A DNA stretch of 64,000 bases from Arthrobacter bambusae (GTDB lineage: Bacteria; Actinomycetota; Actinomycetes; Actinomycetales; Micrococcaceae): positions 186,001-250,000 of the forward strand of contig NZ_JAUSSZ010000003.1 in NCBI RefSeq assembly GCF_030812595.1, read 5' to 3'. Under the pieces are notes generated by a model. It was given only the letters and a program-made list of their open reading frames with translations, was not told the DNA's origin and ran no database searches. Below, piece by piece: positions 41,837 through 51,022 of the stretch. The first letter of the stretch is position 1. Every line of letters starts with the position of its first letter. The position numbers and the translations under genes are program-made.

Positions 41837-42412
41837 TTAGAAGGGAGGTTCGGAATCCGGGCCGTTGCCCCATCCACCCGCATTGCTGACGCCCGGGGTA
41901 GCCCAGGGGTCTTCCTGCGGTGCGGACTGGCCGCCGCCCCACGATCCGCCGGAGTTGCCGCCCTGGTTTGCACCAGCGCCGCCACCTCCGAAGCCACCGC
42001 TGTTGTTGCCGCCGCCGAAGCCGCCCTGACCACCCTGACCGCCGGAGCGCTGGGTGCGGTTGACCTTGGCGTTGGCGTAACGCAGGCTCGGGCCGATTTC
42101 ATCGACTTCGAGCTCGATAACGGTGCGCTTCTCGCCTTCCTTGGTTTCGTAGGAACGGCTCTTCAGGCGGCCGGAAACGATCACACGCATGCCCTTGGTA
42201 AGGGATTCGGCGACGTTTTCAGCTGCTTCGCGCCATACCGATGCGCGGAGGAACAGGGTTTCCCCGTCCTTCCATTCATTGGACTGACGGTCGAAGGTCC
42301 GGGGAGTAGAAGCGATGGTGAAGTTCGCTACTGCCGAACCTGACGGCGTGAACCGCAGTTCGGGGTCATTGGTGAGATTACCGATGACCGTAATAGTGGT
42401 TTCGCCTGCCAT
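41837..42412 (-). CDS. ssb: Single-stranded DNA-binding protein
   Basis: 191 residues. The OB fold begins [20 protein letters not shown] and contains [20 protein letters not shown] long glycine- and asparagine-rich linker leads to the acidic tip DSEPPF, which recruits partner proteins. It coats single-stranded DNA during replication and repair. It sits between rpsF and rpsR, the usual arrangement. Confidence 0.97.
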   Translation of the reverse strand: MAGETTITVIGNLTNDPELRFTPSGSAVANFTIASTPRTFDRQSNEWKDGETLFLRASVWREAAENVAESLTKGMRVIVSGRLKSRSYETKEGEKRTVIELEVDEIGPSLRYANAKVNRTQRSGGQGGQGGFGGGNNSGGFGGGGAGANQGGNSGGSWGGGQSAPQEDPWATPGVSNAGGWGNGPDSEPPF

Positions 42413-42467
42413 CTACTGCCTCCTTGTTCGTTCCTGCGGGGTAAAGAATGAAATGCCGGGAGCTGAA

Positions 42468-42773
42468 TTACTCAGCAACGACCTTCTGCTCTTCGGGGCG
42501 GGTGATCTTGGTGCGCATGATGGTCTCGTTGAGACTCAGCTGGCGGTCAAGTTCCTTGGCGGTTTCCGGCTTGGCGGTGAAGTTCACCACGGCGTAGATA
42601 CCTTCGGACTTCTTCTTGATTTCGTACGCGAGGCGACGGCGGCCCCAGATGTCAACCTTTTCGATGGTTCCACCATCGTTGGTGATGACATTGAGGAACT
42701 TCTGAAGCGACGGCTCTACGGTACGCTCTTCGACCTCGGGGTCGATGATTACCATCAATTCGTAAGGACGCAT
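42468..42773 (-). CDS. rpsF: 30S ribosomal protein S6
   Basis: 101 residues from ATG 42773 ([16 protein letters not shown]). The core [20 protein letters not shown] is typical S6. The open frame extends four codons upstream, but that start would touch the Shine-Dalgarno sequence. It heads rpsF-ssb-rpsR-rplI. A folding leader just upstream suggests feedback control by S6:S18. Confidence 0.98.
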   Translation of the reverse strand: MRPYELMVIIDPEVEERTVEPSLQKFLNVITNDGGTIEKVDIWGRRRLAYEIKKKSEGIYAVVNFTAKPETAKELDRQLSLNETIMRTKITRPEEQKVVAE

Positions 42774-42783
42774 ATGTGAACCC

Positions 42784-42828
42784 ACCTCCTTTGGGCTAAG
42801 CGGTTACGGCATTTCCGTAACAGGAGGT
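42784..42828 (-). promoter_or_regulatory. rpsF leader able to hide its own ribosome binding site
   Basis: On the transcript, ACCTCCT (complement of 42822-42828) can pair with the Shine-Dalgarno AGGAGGT (complement of 42784-42790). Between them lies a perfect 7-base hairpin GTTACGG/CCGTAAC (42803-42821) followed by CCGC. Known rpsF leaders bind S6:S18 through a CCG element, so this is a likely autoregulatory structure. Confidence 0.7.
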
Positions 42829-42965
42829 TCATTTGCGATGAACAGCGCTGACGACCTCTTCCAGAAGCGGAAGGAGGGCGCAGCACAGACTTCAATATCT
42901 TAGTCCATTTCCCGGGTCTAAGCCTATTCGGCGTGTCCACAAGGCGGAATGGGCAGCGCAGCGTA

Positions 42966-42974
42966 TGTGGATAA
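42966..42974. promoter_or_regulatory. Single DnaA box upstream of rpsF
   Basis: TGTGGATAA, an exact DnaA box, lies 193 bases upstream of rpsF and 60 bases before the ynfA-like gene. The rest of the 42829-43033 gap shows no other motif I can support. Confidence 0.6.
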
Positions 42975-43033
42975 CCCGGGTATGCGGGCAACCCGCGTGG
43001 AACCAGCGCGCCGGACTCGGGCAGACTGAGCCC

Positions 43034-43372
43034 ATGACCATCTTCAAGTCCATCGCCCTCTTTGTCCTCGCGGCCATCGCCGAGATCGGCGGCGCGTGGC
43101 TCGTATGGCAATCTGTCAAGGAAGCCAAGCCCTGGTGGTGGGCAGGCCTTGGGATCGTGGCCTTGGGCATCTACGGGTTCGTGGCTGCGTTCCAGCCGGA
43201 CGCGCATTTCGGCCGCGTTCTCGCCGCTTACGGCGGCGTGTTCATCGCCGGATCCTTGGCCTGGGGAATGCTCCTTGACGGATTCCGGCCGGACCGCTGG
43301 GACATCATCGGAGCCATGATCTGCCTGCTCGGGGTCGCGGTGATCATGTTCGCTCCGCGGTCGGCGACCTGA
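43034..43372 (+). CDS. UPF0060 (YnfA-like) membrane protein
   Basis: 112 residues from ATG 43034, with four membrane helices. The family opening [20 protein letters not shown] and the [19 protein letters not shown] stretch are clear. YnfA proteins resemble small multidrug resistance transporters. It is divergent from rpsF. Confidence 0.93.
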   Translation: MTIFKSIALFVLAAIAEIGGAWLVWQSVKEAKPWWWAGLGIVALGIYGFVAAFQPDAHFGRVLAAYGGVFIAGSLAWGMLLDGFRPDRWDIIGAMICLLGVAVIMFAPRSAT

Positions 43373-43408
43373 CGGCAGGCCGGCTCGGCCTCGTGTGATG
43401 ATCGGTCT

Positions 43409-43895
43409 ATGAACGGAGTCGCTGCCGCGGTGGCGACCGGATATGGGGTGAGTGGATCTACGCACCCGCCGCGGGCTGGGCAGTGGCCGCGGCGGTCTAC
43501 AACGTCTTCGTGTGGACCGTCATCACTCCGATGGAAGCCGATCAAACGGCCGGCCACGCCAGGGAAGAAGATCCACGCCGCTTGCCCTGCTGGCCCTCGT
43601 CGGAGCGGTGGCGTCGTGGCTCCTGGTACACACGCTCTTCACCTTGTGCTACGCCGAGGTGTACTACACGGAGGAGCCGCCCCGTGGAATCGAATTCAAC
43701 CAAAAGGAACCGCCGCAGTACACGGATTTCGCCTACATGGCATTCAGCCTCGGAATGACCTACCAGGTCTCGGACACGTCGATCACCACCAGGGCAATGC
43801 GGTCTGCCGCCTTGCGGCACAGCCTGCTCGCCTATGTTTTCGGCGTCGGGATCCTGGCAACCACCATCAACCTCGTGGTGAGCCTCGCATCCTGA
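43409..43895 (+). pseudogene. DUF1345 membrane protein gene broken over three frames
   Basis: Three consecutive pieces of a DUF1345 protein appear in different frames. Frame 2 from ATG 43409 reads MNGVAAAVATGYG. Frame 1 then reads [20 protein letters not shown] and [16 protein letters not shown]. Frame 3 supplies the C-terminal half, including [18 protein letters not shown] and [20 protein letters not shown]. About 40 codons of membrane helix between pieces two and three are also missing. Sequencing error alone would not explain the deletion. Confidence 0.75.
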
Positions 43896-43896
43896 A

Positions 43897-45198
43897 CTAG
43901 ATTGCCGTGCGGAAGAACAACTCCGCCACCGCGGCCAGGTGGTGCGGGTCCTCAACGCCGCACAGCTCGCGTGCCGAGTGCATCGAGAGAAGGGGCACTC
44001 CGACGTCGACCGTCCGGATCCCCAGTCGGGTAGCCGTCAGCGGGCCGATGGTTGAGCCGCAAGGGACGTCGTTGTTGGAGACGAACTCCTGGTAGGGGAT
44101 GGCCGCCTCGCCGCACAGTCGTGCCCAGAATGCCGCGCCGGTGGCGTCAGTGGCGTAGCGCTGGTTGGCGTTGATCTTGAGGAGCGGTCCGCCGTTGAGG
44201 ATGGGCCGGTTGGCGGGATCGTGCCGTTCGGGGTAGTTGGGGTGGACGGCGTGGCCGGCATCCGCGGAAACACAGAACGACGCCGACAACGCTTGGCGCC
44301 GTTCACTCGCTGTGGCGCCGAGTCCGTCGGAGATCCGGGTGAGGATGTCCTCGAGGATGGGTCCGCAGGCACCGGAGCGTGAGGCAGAGCCGATTTCTTC
44401 GTGGTCGAAGGCGGCCAGGACCGCGATGGGGCCGCCGGCCGGAGCACCCACGGCCGCATGCGCAATGAGCGCCGCGAGCCCCGCGTGGGTTGAAGAGAGG
44501 TTGTCGAGCCGTCCTGAAGCGAAGAGCTCGCCCCTGGCACCGAACTGCTCAGGAGCCTGGGTGTCCGCGACGACGATGTCGTAGCCGCCGATGTGTGCTG
44601 GATCCACGGAAGCCCCGGCAACGGACTCCGCCAGTATTGCCAGGACATCCGCGGAATCGGGATCACCCAGGCCGAACACGGGGTTCATGTGCTGTTGCTT
44701 GTCGAGCGTGAGGCCGTCGTTGACGGCCCGGTCCAGGTGGATGGCCAATTGCGGAAAGCGCAGGAGCGGTCCGGTTGCGGTGAGGTGCTCGGTGCCGTCC
44801 AGCATTACGAGCCGGCCCGCGAGTCGAAGCTCACGGTCCAGCCAGGAGTTCAGGAGGGGACCGCCGTACACCTCCACGCCGGCCTGGAGCCATCCGAACT
44901 TGCCTGTGGTCGGTTTGGGCTTGAGTTTGAAGGACGGAGAGTCAGTGTGGGCGCCGAGGATGTTGAATCCCGTGGTCGGAGTTACGCCTTGGGGCGTCAC
45001 CCAGGCGATGAGGGCGCCATCCCGGACCACATAGAAGCTGCCCGCGCCGCCTTCCCATGGCTGAAGTTCATCCAGGGCAGTGAAACCGGCCGCATCGAGC
45101 CGGCGAGCTGCCTCGTGGACGGCGTGGAAGCTCGACGGCGAGGCGGTCACATACGCGCCAAGGTCCTGGATGTGTTCTGCAGCGGAGTTCGAAGGCAT
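43897..45198 (-). CDS. M18-family aminopeptidase
   Basis: 433 residues from ATG 45198 (MPSNSAAEHIQDLGAYV). Zinc-site motifs are present: GAHTDSPSFKLKP, AFDHEEIGSASRSGA and LSMHSARELCGVEDPHH near the C-terminus. The family removes N-terminal acidic or other residues from peptides in the cytoplasm. It is convergent with the broken DUF1345 gene, 2 bases away, and separated from the response regulator gene by 55 bases. Confidence 0.94.
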   Translation of the reverse strand: MPSNSAAEHIQDLGAYVTASPSSFHAVHEAARRLDAAGFTALDELQPWEGGAGSFYVVRDGALIAWVTPQGVTPTTGFNILGAHTDSPSFKLKPKPTTGKFGWLQAGVEVYGGPLLNSWLDRELRLAGRLVMLDGTEHLTATGPLLRFPQLAIHLDRAVNDGLTLDKQQHMNPVFGLGDPDSADVLAILAESVAGASVDPAHIGGYDIVVADTQAPEQFGARGELFASGRLDNLSSTHAGLAALIAHAAVGAPAGGPIAVLAAFDHEEIGSASRSGACGPILEDILTRISDGLGATASERRQALSASFCVSADAGHAVHPNYPERHDPANRPILNGGPLLKINANQRYATDATGAAFWARLCGEAAIPYQEFVSNNDVPCGSTIGPLTATRLGIRTVDVGVPLLSMHSARELCGVEDPHHLAAVAELFFRTAI

Positions 45199-45253
45199 GG
45201 CTCCGAGTCTAGCCCTGGCCTCCGACGACGCCTGCGAGGCAGTACCCGCGTTA

Positions 45254-45949
45254 CTAGTAATCCGGGTTGCTCGGGACCACGAGTCCGGTTTCGTAGGCGT
45301 AGACCACCACTTGGACCCTGTCGCGCAAGTGCAGCTTGGTGAGGATCCGCCGGACGTGGGTCTTGACCGTGGCCTCCGAGAGAAAGAACTTGTGGGCGAT
45401 TTCGGCATTGGACAGGCCTCCGGCGATAGCCTCGAGCATCTCGGTCTCGCGAGGCGTCAACTCTTCGAGCAGCGGATCGCGCTGCTGGGCTGCGGCCTGG
45501 CCGGGCACGCGGCCTCCGCGGACGTAGGTCTCCAGGAGCCGCTGGGTAACCCTCGGAGCCACCACTGCATCGCCGCTGGCCACAAGCCGGACGCCCTGGA
45601 CCAACTCGGCGGGCGCAACATCCTTCAGCAGGAAGGCCGAGGCCCCTGCCTGCAGGCCGGAAAAGGCATATTCATCAAGGTCGAAAGTAGTCAGGATGAT
45701 GATCCTGGCGCTGGAGTCCGAGGCCGTGATCCGCCGTGTGGCTTCGATTCCGTCCATCGCGGGCATCCGGACATCCATGAGAACCACGTCCGGTTCCAGC
45801 TCCCCGACCTTCCGCACGGCTTCGGCACCGTCGGAAGCTTCACCCACCACTTCGAAGTCTTCTTCGCCTTCCAGGATGAGCCGGAAGCCCATGCGCAGCA
45901 GGGGCTGGTCGTCCACCAGCAGGACCCTGGTGGGAGTGCCGTCCGTCAT
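45254..45949 (-). CDS. NarL/LuxR-type response regulator
   Basis: 231 residues from ATG 45949. The receiver domain has VLLVDDQPLLRMGF, the phospho-aspartate in DVVLMDVRMP and the lysine in FLLKDV. The C-terminal LuxR helix-turn-helix contains LTPRETEMLEAIAGGLSNAE. Its ATG overlaps the sensor kinase stop (ATGA). Together with the ABC genes upstream this is a transporter-linked two-component system, often responsive to cell-envelope or antibiotic stress. Confidence 0.95.
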   Translation of the reverse strand: MTDGTPTRVLLVDDQPLLRMGFRLILEGEEDFEVVGEASDGAEAVRKVGELEPDVVLMDVRMPAMDGIEATRRITASDSSARIIILTTFDLDEYAFSGLQAGASAFLLKDVAPAELVQGVRLVASGDAVVAPRVTQRLLETYVRGGRVPGQAAAQQRDPLLEELTPRETEMLEAIAGGLSNAEIAHKFFLSEATVKTHVRRILTKLHLRDRVQVVVYAYETGLVVPSNPDY

Positions 45950-47232
45950 GATTTCCCCTTGTCGCCATTCCATTTCAGCTCCGCATGGACACGCCACCCG
46001 CCGTGGATCCAGGGCCCGGCATCCACGGTTCCAGCATAAATTCCCGCACGCTCACGCATCCCCGCGATACCCTGGCCCGTTCCCAAGGCCGCCTCCTCGG
46101 TTCCCGGGTCCAGGGACCCCCGGCCGTCGTCGAGCACTTCAACGGTGACCGAGTCGCCTTCGCGCACGATCCGCACATCGACGTGGCTCAACGAGCGCCC
46201 GTACCTGAGCACGTTGGTCAGGGATTCCTGCACGATCCGGTAGATGGTGAGCTGGAACGCCGGGTCTTCGGGCAGGGCCGGTCCGGTGTGCGAATAGTGC
46301 AACGGGAGCCCCGCCGTCCGGAATCCGTCCAAAAGCTTGCTCAGGTCGTGCCCGGAAACCAACGGCTCCAAAGGCGCCGAGCGGACGGAATCCACCCGCA
46401 ACACGCCGAGCACGCGGCGCATGTCGGCCAGAGCAGCCCTGCCGGTGCGGGAAAGTTCGCCGAGCACCTCACCTGCGCGCTGCGGATCCTTCTTGACCAC
46501 GACGGCGGCTCCGTCCGAGAGGCTGATCATGACCGTTAGCGAGTGGGCTACGACGTCGTGCATCTCCCGGGCGATCCGGTTGCGTTCGGTGACGGAACCC
46601 AGGCGGGCCGTGCGGGCAGCCCAGGCCCTGATTTCGTTCTCATGCTCTCGCCGCTGCCGCACCGAGATGCCGATGCCGGTGGCGATCAGGTTGGACAACA
46701 TGATGCTGGCAGCCGCAGCGATGTTGCTGATGAGGTGGAAATTCTCCGGAAGCGGCTCACCGTTGGCAGGTGCCGCCGGTGCAGTCCACATGAAGAGATA
46801 GACAAGCGTCAGCGGCAGGCTCGCCGCGCCGAAGACAGTCAACGCAAAGGTCCGGGTCCTCGCCACGGCCACCGCATACAGCGCGAACCACAATCCCGCA
46901 GAGACGTTCGAACCCCAGGGATTCAACAGCGTCACCGCCACTTCGAGGACCGCAACGGCCGCCGTGACACTGAGCGGATTGCGGCGTCGAAGGAAGAGGA
47001 CTCCGGCAATGGCAATGAGCAGTACGGCGGCGAGCCACTTGCCATCCAGGATGGAGCCGATGAACGTGGGCAAGGCCAACAGCGAATAGCACAGCACGAC
47101 CACCGCGTCCATGACGCGCGGGTGCTCAAAAAGATAGCGGCGGATCCTGCCACGGCGGCGCAGCGTGATTTCAGCAAAGGACGCCTCGGCCACGTGGGCC
47201 GACGCGTCCTTTGCCGGCAACTCTTCACTCAT
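45946..47232 (-). CDS. Sensor histidine kinase, HisKA_3 type
   Basis: 428 residues. The N-terminal half has about six membrane helices. The dimerisation motif RNRIAREMHDVVAHSLTVMI carries the phospho-accepting histidine, and the ATPase domain includes EVLDDGRGS and GTGQGIAGMRERAGIY. It phosphorylates the LuxR-type regulator encoded next to it. It starts 64 bases after the ABC permease gene. Confidence 0.94.
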   Translation of the reverse strand: MSEELPAKDASAHVAEASFAEITLRRRGRIRRYLFEHPRVMDAVVVLCYSLLALPTFIGSILDGKWLAAVLLIAIAGVLFLRRRNPLSVTAAVAVLEVAVTLLNPWGSNVSAGLWFALYAVAVARTRTFALTVFGAASLPLTLVYLFMWTAPAAPANGEPLPENFHLISNIAAAASIMLSNLIATGIGISVRQRREHENEIRAWAARTARLGSVTERNRIAREMHDVVAHSLTVMISLSDGAAVVVKKDPQRAGEVLGELSRTGRAALADMRRVLGVLRVDSVRSAPLEPLVSGHDLSKLLDGFRTAGLPLHYSHTGPALPEDPAFQLTIYRIVQESLTNVLRYGRSLSHVDVRIVREGDSVTVEVLDDGRGSLDPGTEEAALGTGQGIAGMRERAGIYAGTVDAGPWIHGGWRVHAELKWNGDKGKS

Positions 47233-47296
47233 GGCTTGAGCCTAGTGGCCTTGCCTGGAGTGGGCGTCCCTGGAACCGAATCCAAACGATCGCGAA

Positions 47297-48187
47297 TCAG
47301 ACGTCGCGCTTCTTGAGTGCAATGAGGGCCGGAACCATGAACAAGATGACGTAGCCAAGGAACACGAGGCCGCCCGCCCACGGATCCAGGGTGCCGTCTA
47401 CGTGGCCGATCGACAAGAAGCGGCCACCGGCCTCACTGGGCAGGTACTGCGGGACGTACTTCCAAAATTCTCCCGGTGCCAAGCTGAGGAACTGCCCTGC
47501 GAACGGGAGGACGAACATGATGCCCACCAGGACGGTAATACCGCCCGCCGAGTTCTTCAGCAGCGTTCCGAGCGAGAGTCCGATCAGCGCGACGCCCGCG
47601 ACGTACAGGCCGCCGGTGAAGACGCTGTAGAGGACACCATCCGTGTTCCAGCCGAGGTCAAGGCCGAAGTTGGCAAACATGGGCGAAGCCAAAAGGAAGG
47701 TCACGGTGCCGGCGACAACCGAAAGGACGTAGGACACCACAACCAGGACCACGGCTTTGGCACCGAAGGTGGAGAGCCGCCCCGGTGCCGCGTTCATGGT
47801 TGACCGGATCATGCCGGTGGCGTACTCGGAGGCAATGAAGAGTACGGCCAGGGAACCCAGGACGAGGATGCCGATGTTGAGTCCGGCGTTCGGCAGGTTG
47901 TAGAGGCTGAACCCCGAACCCGGCGGGAAGGAGTCGACGGCTTGCTGGACCGATTCCTTGTGGCCCTGCCGGCCGACTTCGACCATCTGGTTGATGAAGT
48001 TCCAGCGGACCAGGGCGGACAAGAGGCCGATGCCGACAATGGCCACGAAGGTCAGGACCAACAGGAGCTTGGTGCTCATGAGGGTCCGGAACTTGATGGC
48101 CTCGGAGTTCAGCACCCGGAGGAAAGTGACGCCACCGGTCCCGGCTGACGGGGTCGCATGTTTCGTGCTGATGGTTGGCGTGCTCAT
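47297..48187 (-). CDS. ABC-2 type transporter permease
   Basis: 296 residues with six membrane helices, including TKLLLVLTFVAIVGIGLLSA and the pair around EYATGMIRSTMNAAPGRLSTF, the usual coupling loop. Its start overlaps the end of the ATPase gene by 4 bases. Substrate is unknown; related systems remove antimicrobial peptides or drugs. Confidence 0.9.
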   Translation of the reverse strand: MSTPTISTKHATPSAGTGGVTFLRVLNSEAIKFRTLMSTKLLLVLTFVAIVGIGLLSALVRWNFINQMVEVGRQGHKESVQQAVDSFPPGSGFSLYNLPNAGLNIGILVLGSLAVLFIASEYATGMIRSTMNAAPGRLSTFGAKAVVLVVVSYVLSVVAGTVTFLLASPMFANFGLDLGWNTDGVLYSVFTGGLYVAGVALIGLSLGTLLKNSAGGITVLVGIMFVLPFAGQFLSLAPGEFWKYVPQYLPSEAGGRFLSIGHVDGTLDPWAGGLVFLGYVILFMVPALIALKKRDV

Positions 48188-49179
48188 GACTGGATCCCTT
48201 CCATGGTGGCAGCGGATGTGGCGCCGACGGCGGGGCTTCCGTTCAGGGGCCCGCCCGGCGCTGCCGGTCCACCGGTGATGTGCGAGTGGTATTCCACCTC
48301 GTCCTTGGTCAGCTGGAAGTAGGCCTCTTCCAGCGAGGAGGTCAGCGGAGTGAGCTCGTAAACCAGCACCCGGTTGTCGAGGGCCAGCTCGGCGATGCGG
48401 AGCGGCTCGACCCCGTACACTTCGAGGGTTTCACGCTCGTTCTGCTCCACCCGGACACCGTCGCGGGCCAACAACTCGGACAAGCGCGTGGTCTCCGCGG
48501 TACGGACCAAAGTGCGCTTGCGGGACTGGCTCTCGATCAGCGCTTCCACCGTGGTGTCGGCAATGATCCTGCCGCGACCGATCACAATCAGGTGGTCCGC
48601 GGTCTGGGCCATCTCGGACATGAGGTGGCTGGAAATGAAGATCGTCTTGCCTTGGCTTGCCAGGTAGCGTGCGAGGTTCCTGACCCACTGGACACCCTCG
48701 GGATCCAGGCCGTTGACCGGTTCGTCGAGGATGAGCGTCTGGGGATCGCCCAGGAGCGCATTGGCGATGCCAAGCCGCTGGCCCATGCCCAGGGAGAACC
48801 CTCCGGCCTTCTTCTTGGCGACCGCGGTGAGGCCGGTCATCTCGATGACTTCCGCAACGCGCGAGTTCGGAATCCCATGGGTTGCGGCCATGGCGCGCAG
48901 GTGGTTGTAGGCGCTGCGGCTGGTGTGCACCGCCTTGGCATCGAGCAGCGCTCCGACTTGGTGGAGCGGGGCTTTGTGCTGGGAGTAATGCCGGCCGTTG
49001 ACGATGACGTCTCCGGACGTCGGACGGTCAAGACCCATGATCATGCGCATGGTGGTGGACTTGCCGGCGCCGTTCGGGCCAAGGAAGCCCGTGACTTTCC
49101 CGGGCTGTACGGTGAAGCTGATTCCGTCCACGGCTGTCTTTGCGCCGTAGACCTTCCTCAAGCCTGTTGCCTCAATCAT
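48184..49179 (-). CDS. ABC transporter ATP-binding protein
   Basis: 331 residues. Walker A is GPNGAGKST, the signature lies in FSLGMGQRLGIANALLG, and Walker B in LILDEPVNGLDPEG. This is the DrrA/BcrA-like subfamily with a C-terminal extension of about 90 residues. It energises the neighbouring permease. It is the first gene of the ABC-kinase-regulator run, and an inverted repeat lies 33 bases upstream. Confidence 0.93.
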   Translation of the reverse strand: MIEATGLRKVYGAKTAVDGISFTVQPGKVTGFLGPNGAGKSTTMRMIMGLDRPTSGDVIVNGRHYSQHKAPLHQVGALLDAKAVHTSRSAYNHLRAMAATHGIPNSRVAEVIEMTGLTAVAKKKAGGFSLGMGQRLGIANALLGDPQTLILDEPVNGLDPEGVQWVRNLARYLASQGKTIFISSHLMSEMAQTADHLIVIGRGRIIADTTVEALIESQSRKRTLVRTAETTRLSELLARDGVRVEQNERETLEVYGVEPLRIAELALDNRVLVYELTPLTSSLEEAYFQLTKDEVEYHSHITGGPAAPGGPLNGSPAVGATSAATMEGIQS

Positions 49180-49211
49180 GGAAGCGTTCCCTCCGCTTGC
49201 TGCAGCTAGGT

Positions 49212-49239
49212 GGTGACTGTAGCTACAACGCTAGTCACC
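49212..49239. promoter_or_regulatory. Nested palindrome upstream of the ABC-two-component operon
   Basis: GGTGACT (49212-49218) is repeated in inverse at 49233-49239, enclosing GTAGCTAC (49219-49226), itself a palindrome. The position just before the first gene fits an operator for the linked LuxR-type regulator; direct evidence is lacking. Confidence 0.5.
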
Positions 49240-49344
49240 GACCCAGCAGAATTCGCCGGTCTCAGGGATGATTCAGGGGCCGCTCAGGGTAGTCCCTATG
49301 GATGATGCCGGCTGGTGCTTTCAACATGCACGGCTCCTCAACAT

Positions 49345-49377
49345 TAGGAAAGCACTAGGAATGCACTAGGAAAGCGG
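49345..49377. repeat. Three 11-base tandem repeats
   Basis: TAGGAAAGCAC, TAGGAATGCAC and TAGGAAAGCGG occur in direct tandem and run into the stop codon of the PAP2 gene. Likely slippage-derived; no function is apparent. Confidence 0.7.
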
Positions 49378-50862
49378 CGAATACACCCGCAGCGCCCGGC
49401 GTTTCACGGTGAACTGCGCGTTCCGCACACCGGGCAACGGCTCGCCGTCGACCGCTATGACCAACGGTTCGCCGGACCCCTCGATGCTGAGTTCCGCCGC
49501 CTCCGCGAAGTGGGTCACCTTGGACGTACCCACCGTTCCGGTGAGGACCGCCCACAGCAGCCGCAACCGCGCAAAAGGCTCATCGGCAGTGACCATGCGG
49601 ATGTCAAGCACCCCGTCGTCAAGAACGGGACGCATCAACGGCGCCAGATCGCGCGGGTAGTAGCGGCCACGGCCCAGGTAGAGGATCCACAACTTGTGGG
49701 GGACACCGTCGATCCGGAGGGTGGTGGGCCTTGCCGCGGCGAACGTGCGCAGGCCTGCGACGAGTCCAGCGAGGGGCTTCCCTAGGGCGGGCTGCAGCCG
49801 TTCGCGCCTCCGCACCAGGTTGGGATAGACACCCACGCTCGCCGTATTGAGCATCATGAGCTCTGTTGTCCCGGCCTGGCCGTCGATGCCGCGGGCCGCG
49901 CTCACATGCCCCAGGTCCGTCCATGCTGCCGTTCCCGTTTTGGCGGCTTTGAGTGCCCCTTCGAGGGATCGGGCGTCCACGTCGCGTGCGAAATGGTTGA
50001 GCGTTCCGCCCGGGAGCACCAGCAACGGCAAAGAGTGCTCGACGGCGGCGGCCGCCGCGGCGCCGACGGTTCCGTCACCGCCCCACACCCCCAAGGCCTT
50101 TGTCCCGGGCCGAGTTGCTGCGGCCCGGATTTCGGCAACCACATCGTCGCCGTCCGAAATCAGGCTTATATGCGAATTGGGGAATATTTCCCGGAGTTGC
50201 GTCTCGGTCTCGGGCGAGTAGGAACCGCCAAGGGCATTGACCGCAATACTGAGCCCCTCGCCGTCGCCGACTGCAGGCGCTTCCGCCGCAGAACGGTCCG
50301 TGGCCGGAATTGGAGGCCGGGCGGGCCACCATCTTCGCGTCAAGAGGGCCGCTCCGGCTCCTATCGCCGAGCCAAGCACCACGTCCGAGGGCCAGTGGGC
50401 GCCGGTATGAATCCGGGAGTACGCCACGCCAGCCGCAACGGGAGCCAAGGCTACGCCAAGTCGGGGATCCACCAGCGCGACGCCAAGCGTGAACGCCACG
50501 GCAGAAGCCGAATGACCCGAAGGCATGGAGGAACTTGTGGGCTGCGGATTGACAAAGCGGAAAGCCGGAAGCAGTTCGGGCAATGGCCGGGTCCGCGGAA
50601 GAAGCGTCTTGAATCCCAGGTTGGTGACGGCCGAGGCAACACCGAGGGCCAGGAGTCCGTGGATCGCCGCATTGCGGGGCTTGCCCGGAAATGCCGCGCA
50701 GACGCCTGCCACCGCGAACCAGAGCTTGCCCTTGGTTGCGGCCCTCGAGAGGCTTTTCAAGACGTCGTCATGCCGGCCTTCGGGCCACCGCGAGACCAGG
50801 CGGACGGCCGCCCGATCCAGTCGCCCTATCCGGCGCGACCCCCATTGCAGCGTGCTTCGCAT
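49366..50862 (-). CDS. Fused PAP2 phosphatase / diacylglycerol kinase-like protein
   Basis: 498 residues. The N-terminal PAP2 domain (about 25-170) has the three acid phosphatase motifs: KLWFAVAGVC with RTRPLP, PSGHSASA, and SRIHTGAHWPSDVVLG. The C-terminal half (about 205-498) is a lipid-kinase catalytic domain, with GVWGGDGTVGAAAAA and LPGGTLNHFARD. Such fusions may dephosphorylate and phosphorylate lipids at the membrane, for example in undecaprenyl or phosphatidic acid turnover. It is divergent from the HlyD gene. Confidence 0.92.
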   Translation of the reverse strand: MRSTLQWGSRRIGRLDRAAVRLVSRWPEGRHDDVLKSLSRAATKGKLWFAVAGVCAAFPGKPRNAAIHGLLALGVASAVTNLGFKTLLPRTRPLPELLPAFRFVNPQPTSSSMPSGHSASAVAFTLGVALVDPRLGVALAPVAAGVAYSRIHTGAHWPSDVVLGSAIGAGAALLTRRWWPARPPIPATDRSAAEAPAVGDGEGLSIAVNALGGSYSPETETQLREIFPNSHISLISDGDDVVAEIRAAATRPGTKALGVWGGDGTVGAAAAAAVEHSLPLLVLPGGTLNHFARDVDARSLEGALKAAKTGTAAWTDLGHVSAARGIDGQAGTTELMMLNTASVGVYPNLVRRRERLQPALGKPLAGLVAGLRTFAAARPTTLRIDGVPHKLWILYLGRGRYYPRDLAPLMRPVLDDGVLDIRMVTADEPFARLRLLWAVLTGTVGTSKVTHFAEAAELSIEGSGEPLVIAVDGEPLPGVRNAQFTVKRRALRVYSPLS

Positions 50863-51022
50863 CCCACCAGACTACCGGCGAGGGGGTTAGGATGTGGGGA
50901 TGGCGGGGATCATTTACCCGCCTCGGGCACGGAGCAAGCGACCCGCAGGGCAGGGTGTCGCGTAGGGTAAACCATCAGGAAGCTCTCGGCATGCTCCAAG
51001 GCAACGACCATAGTCTTCGGGC

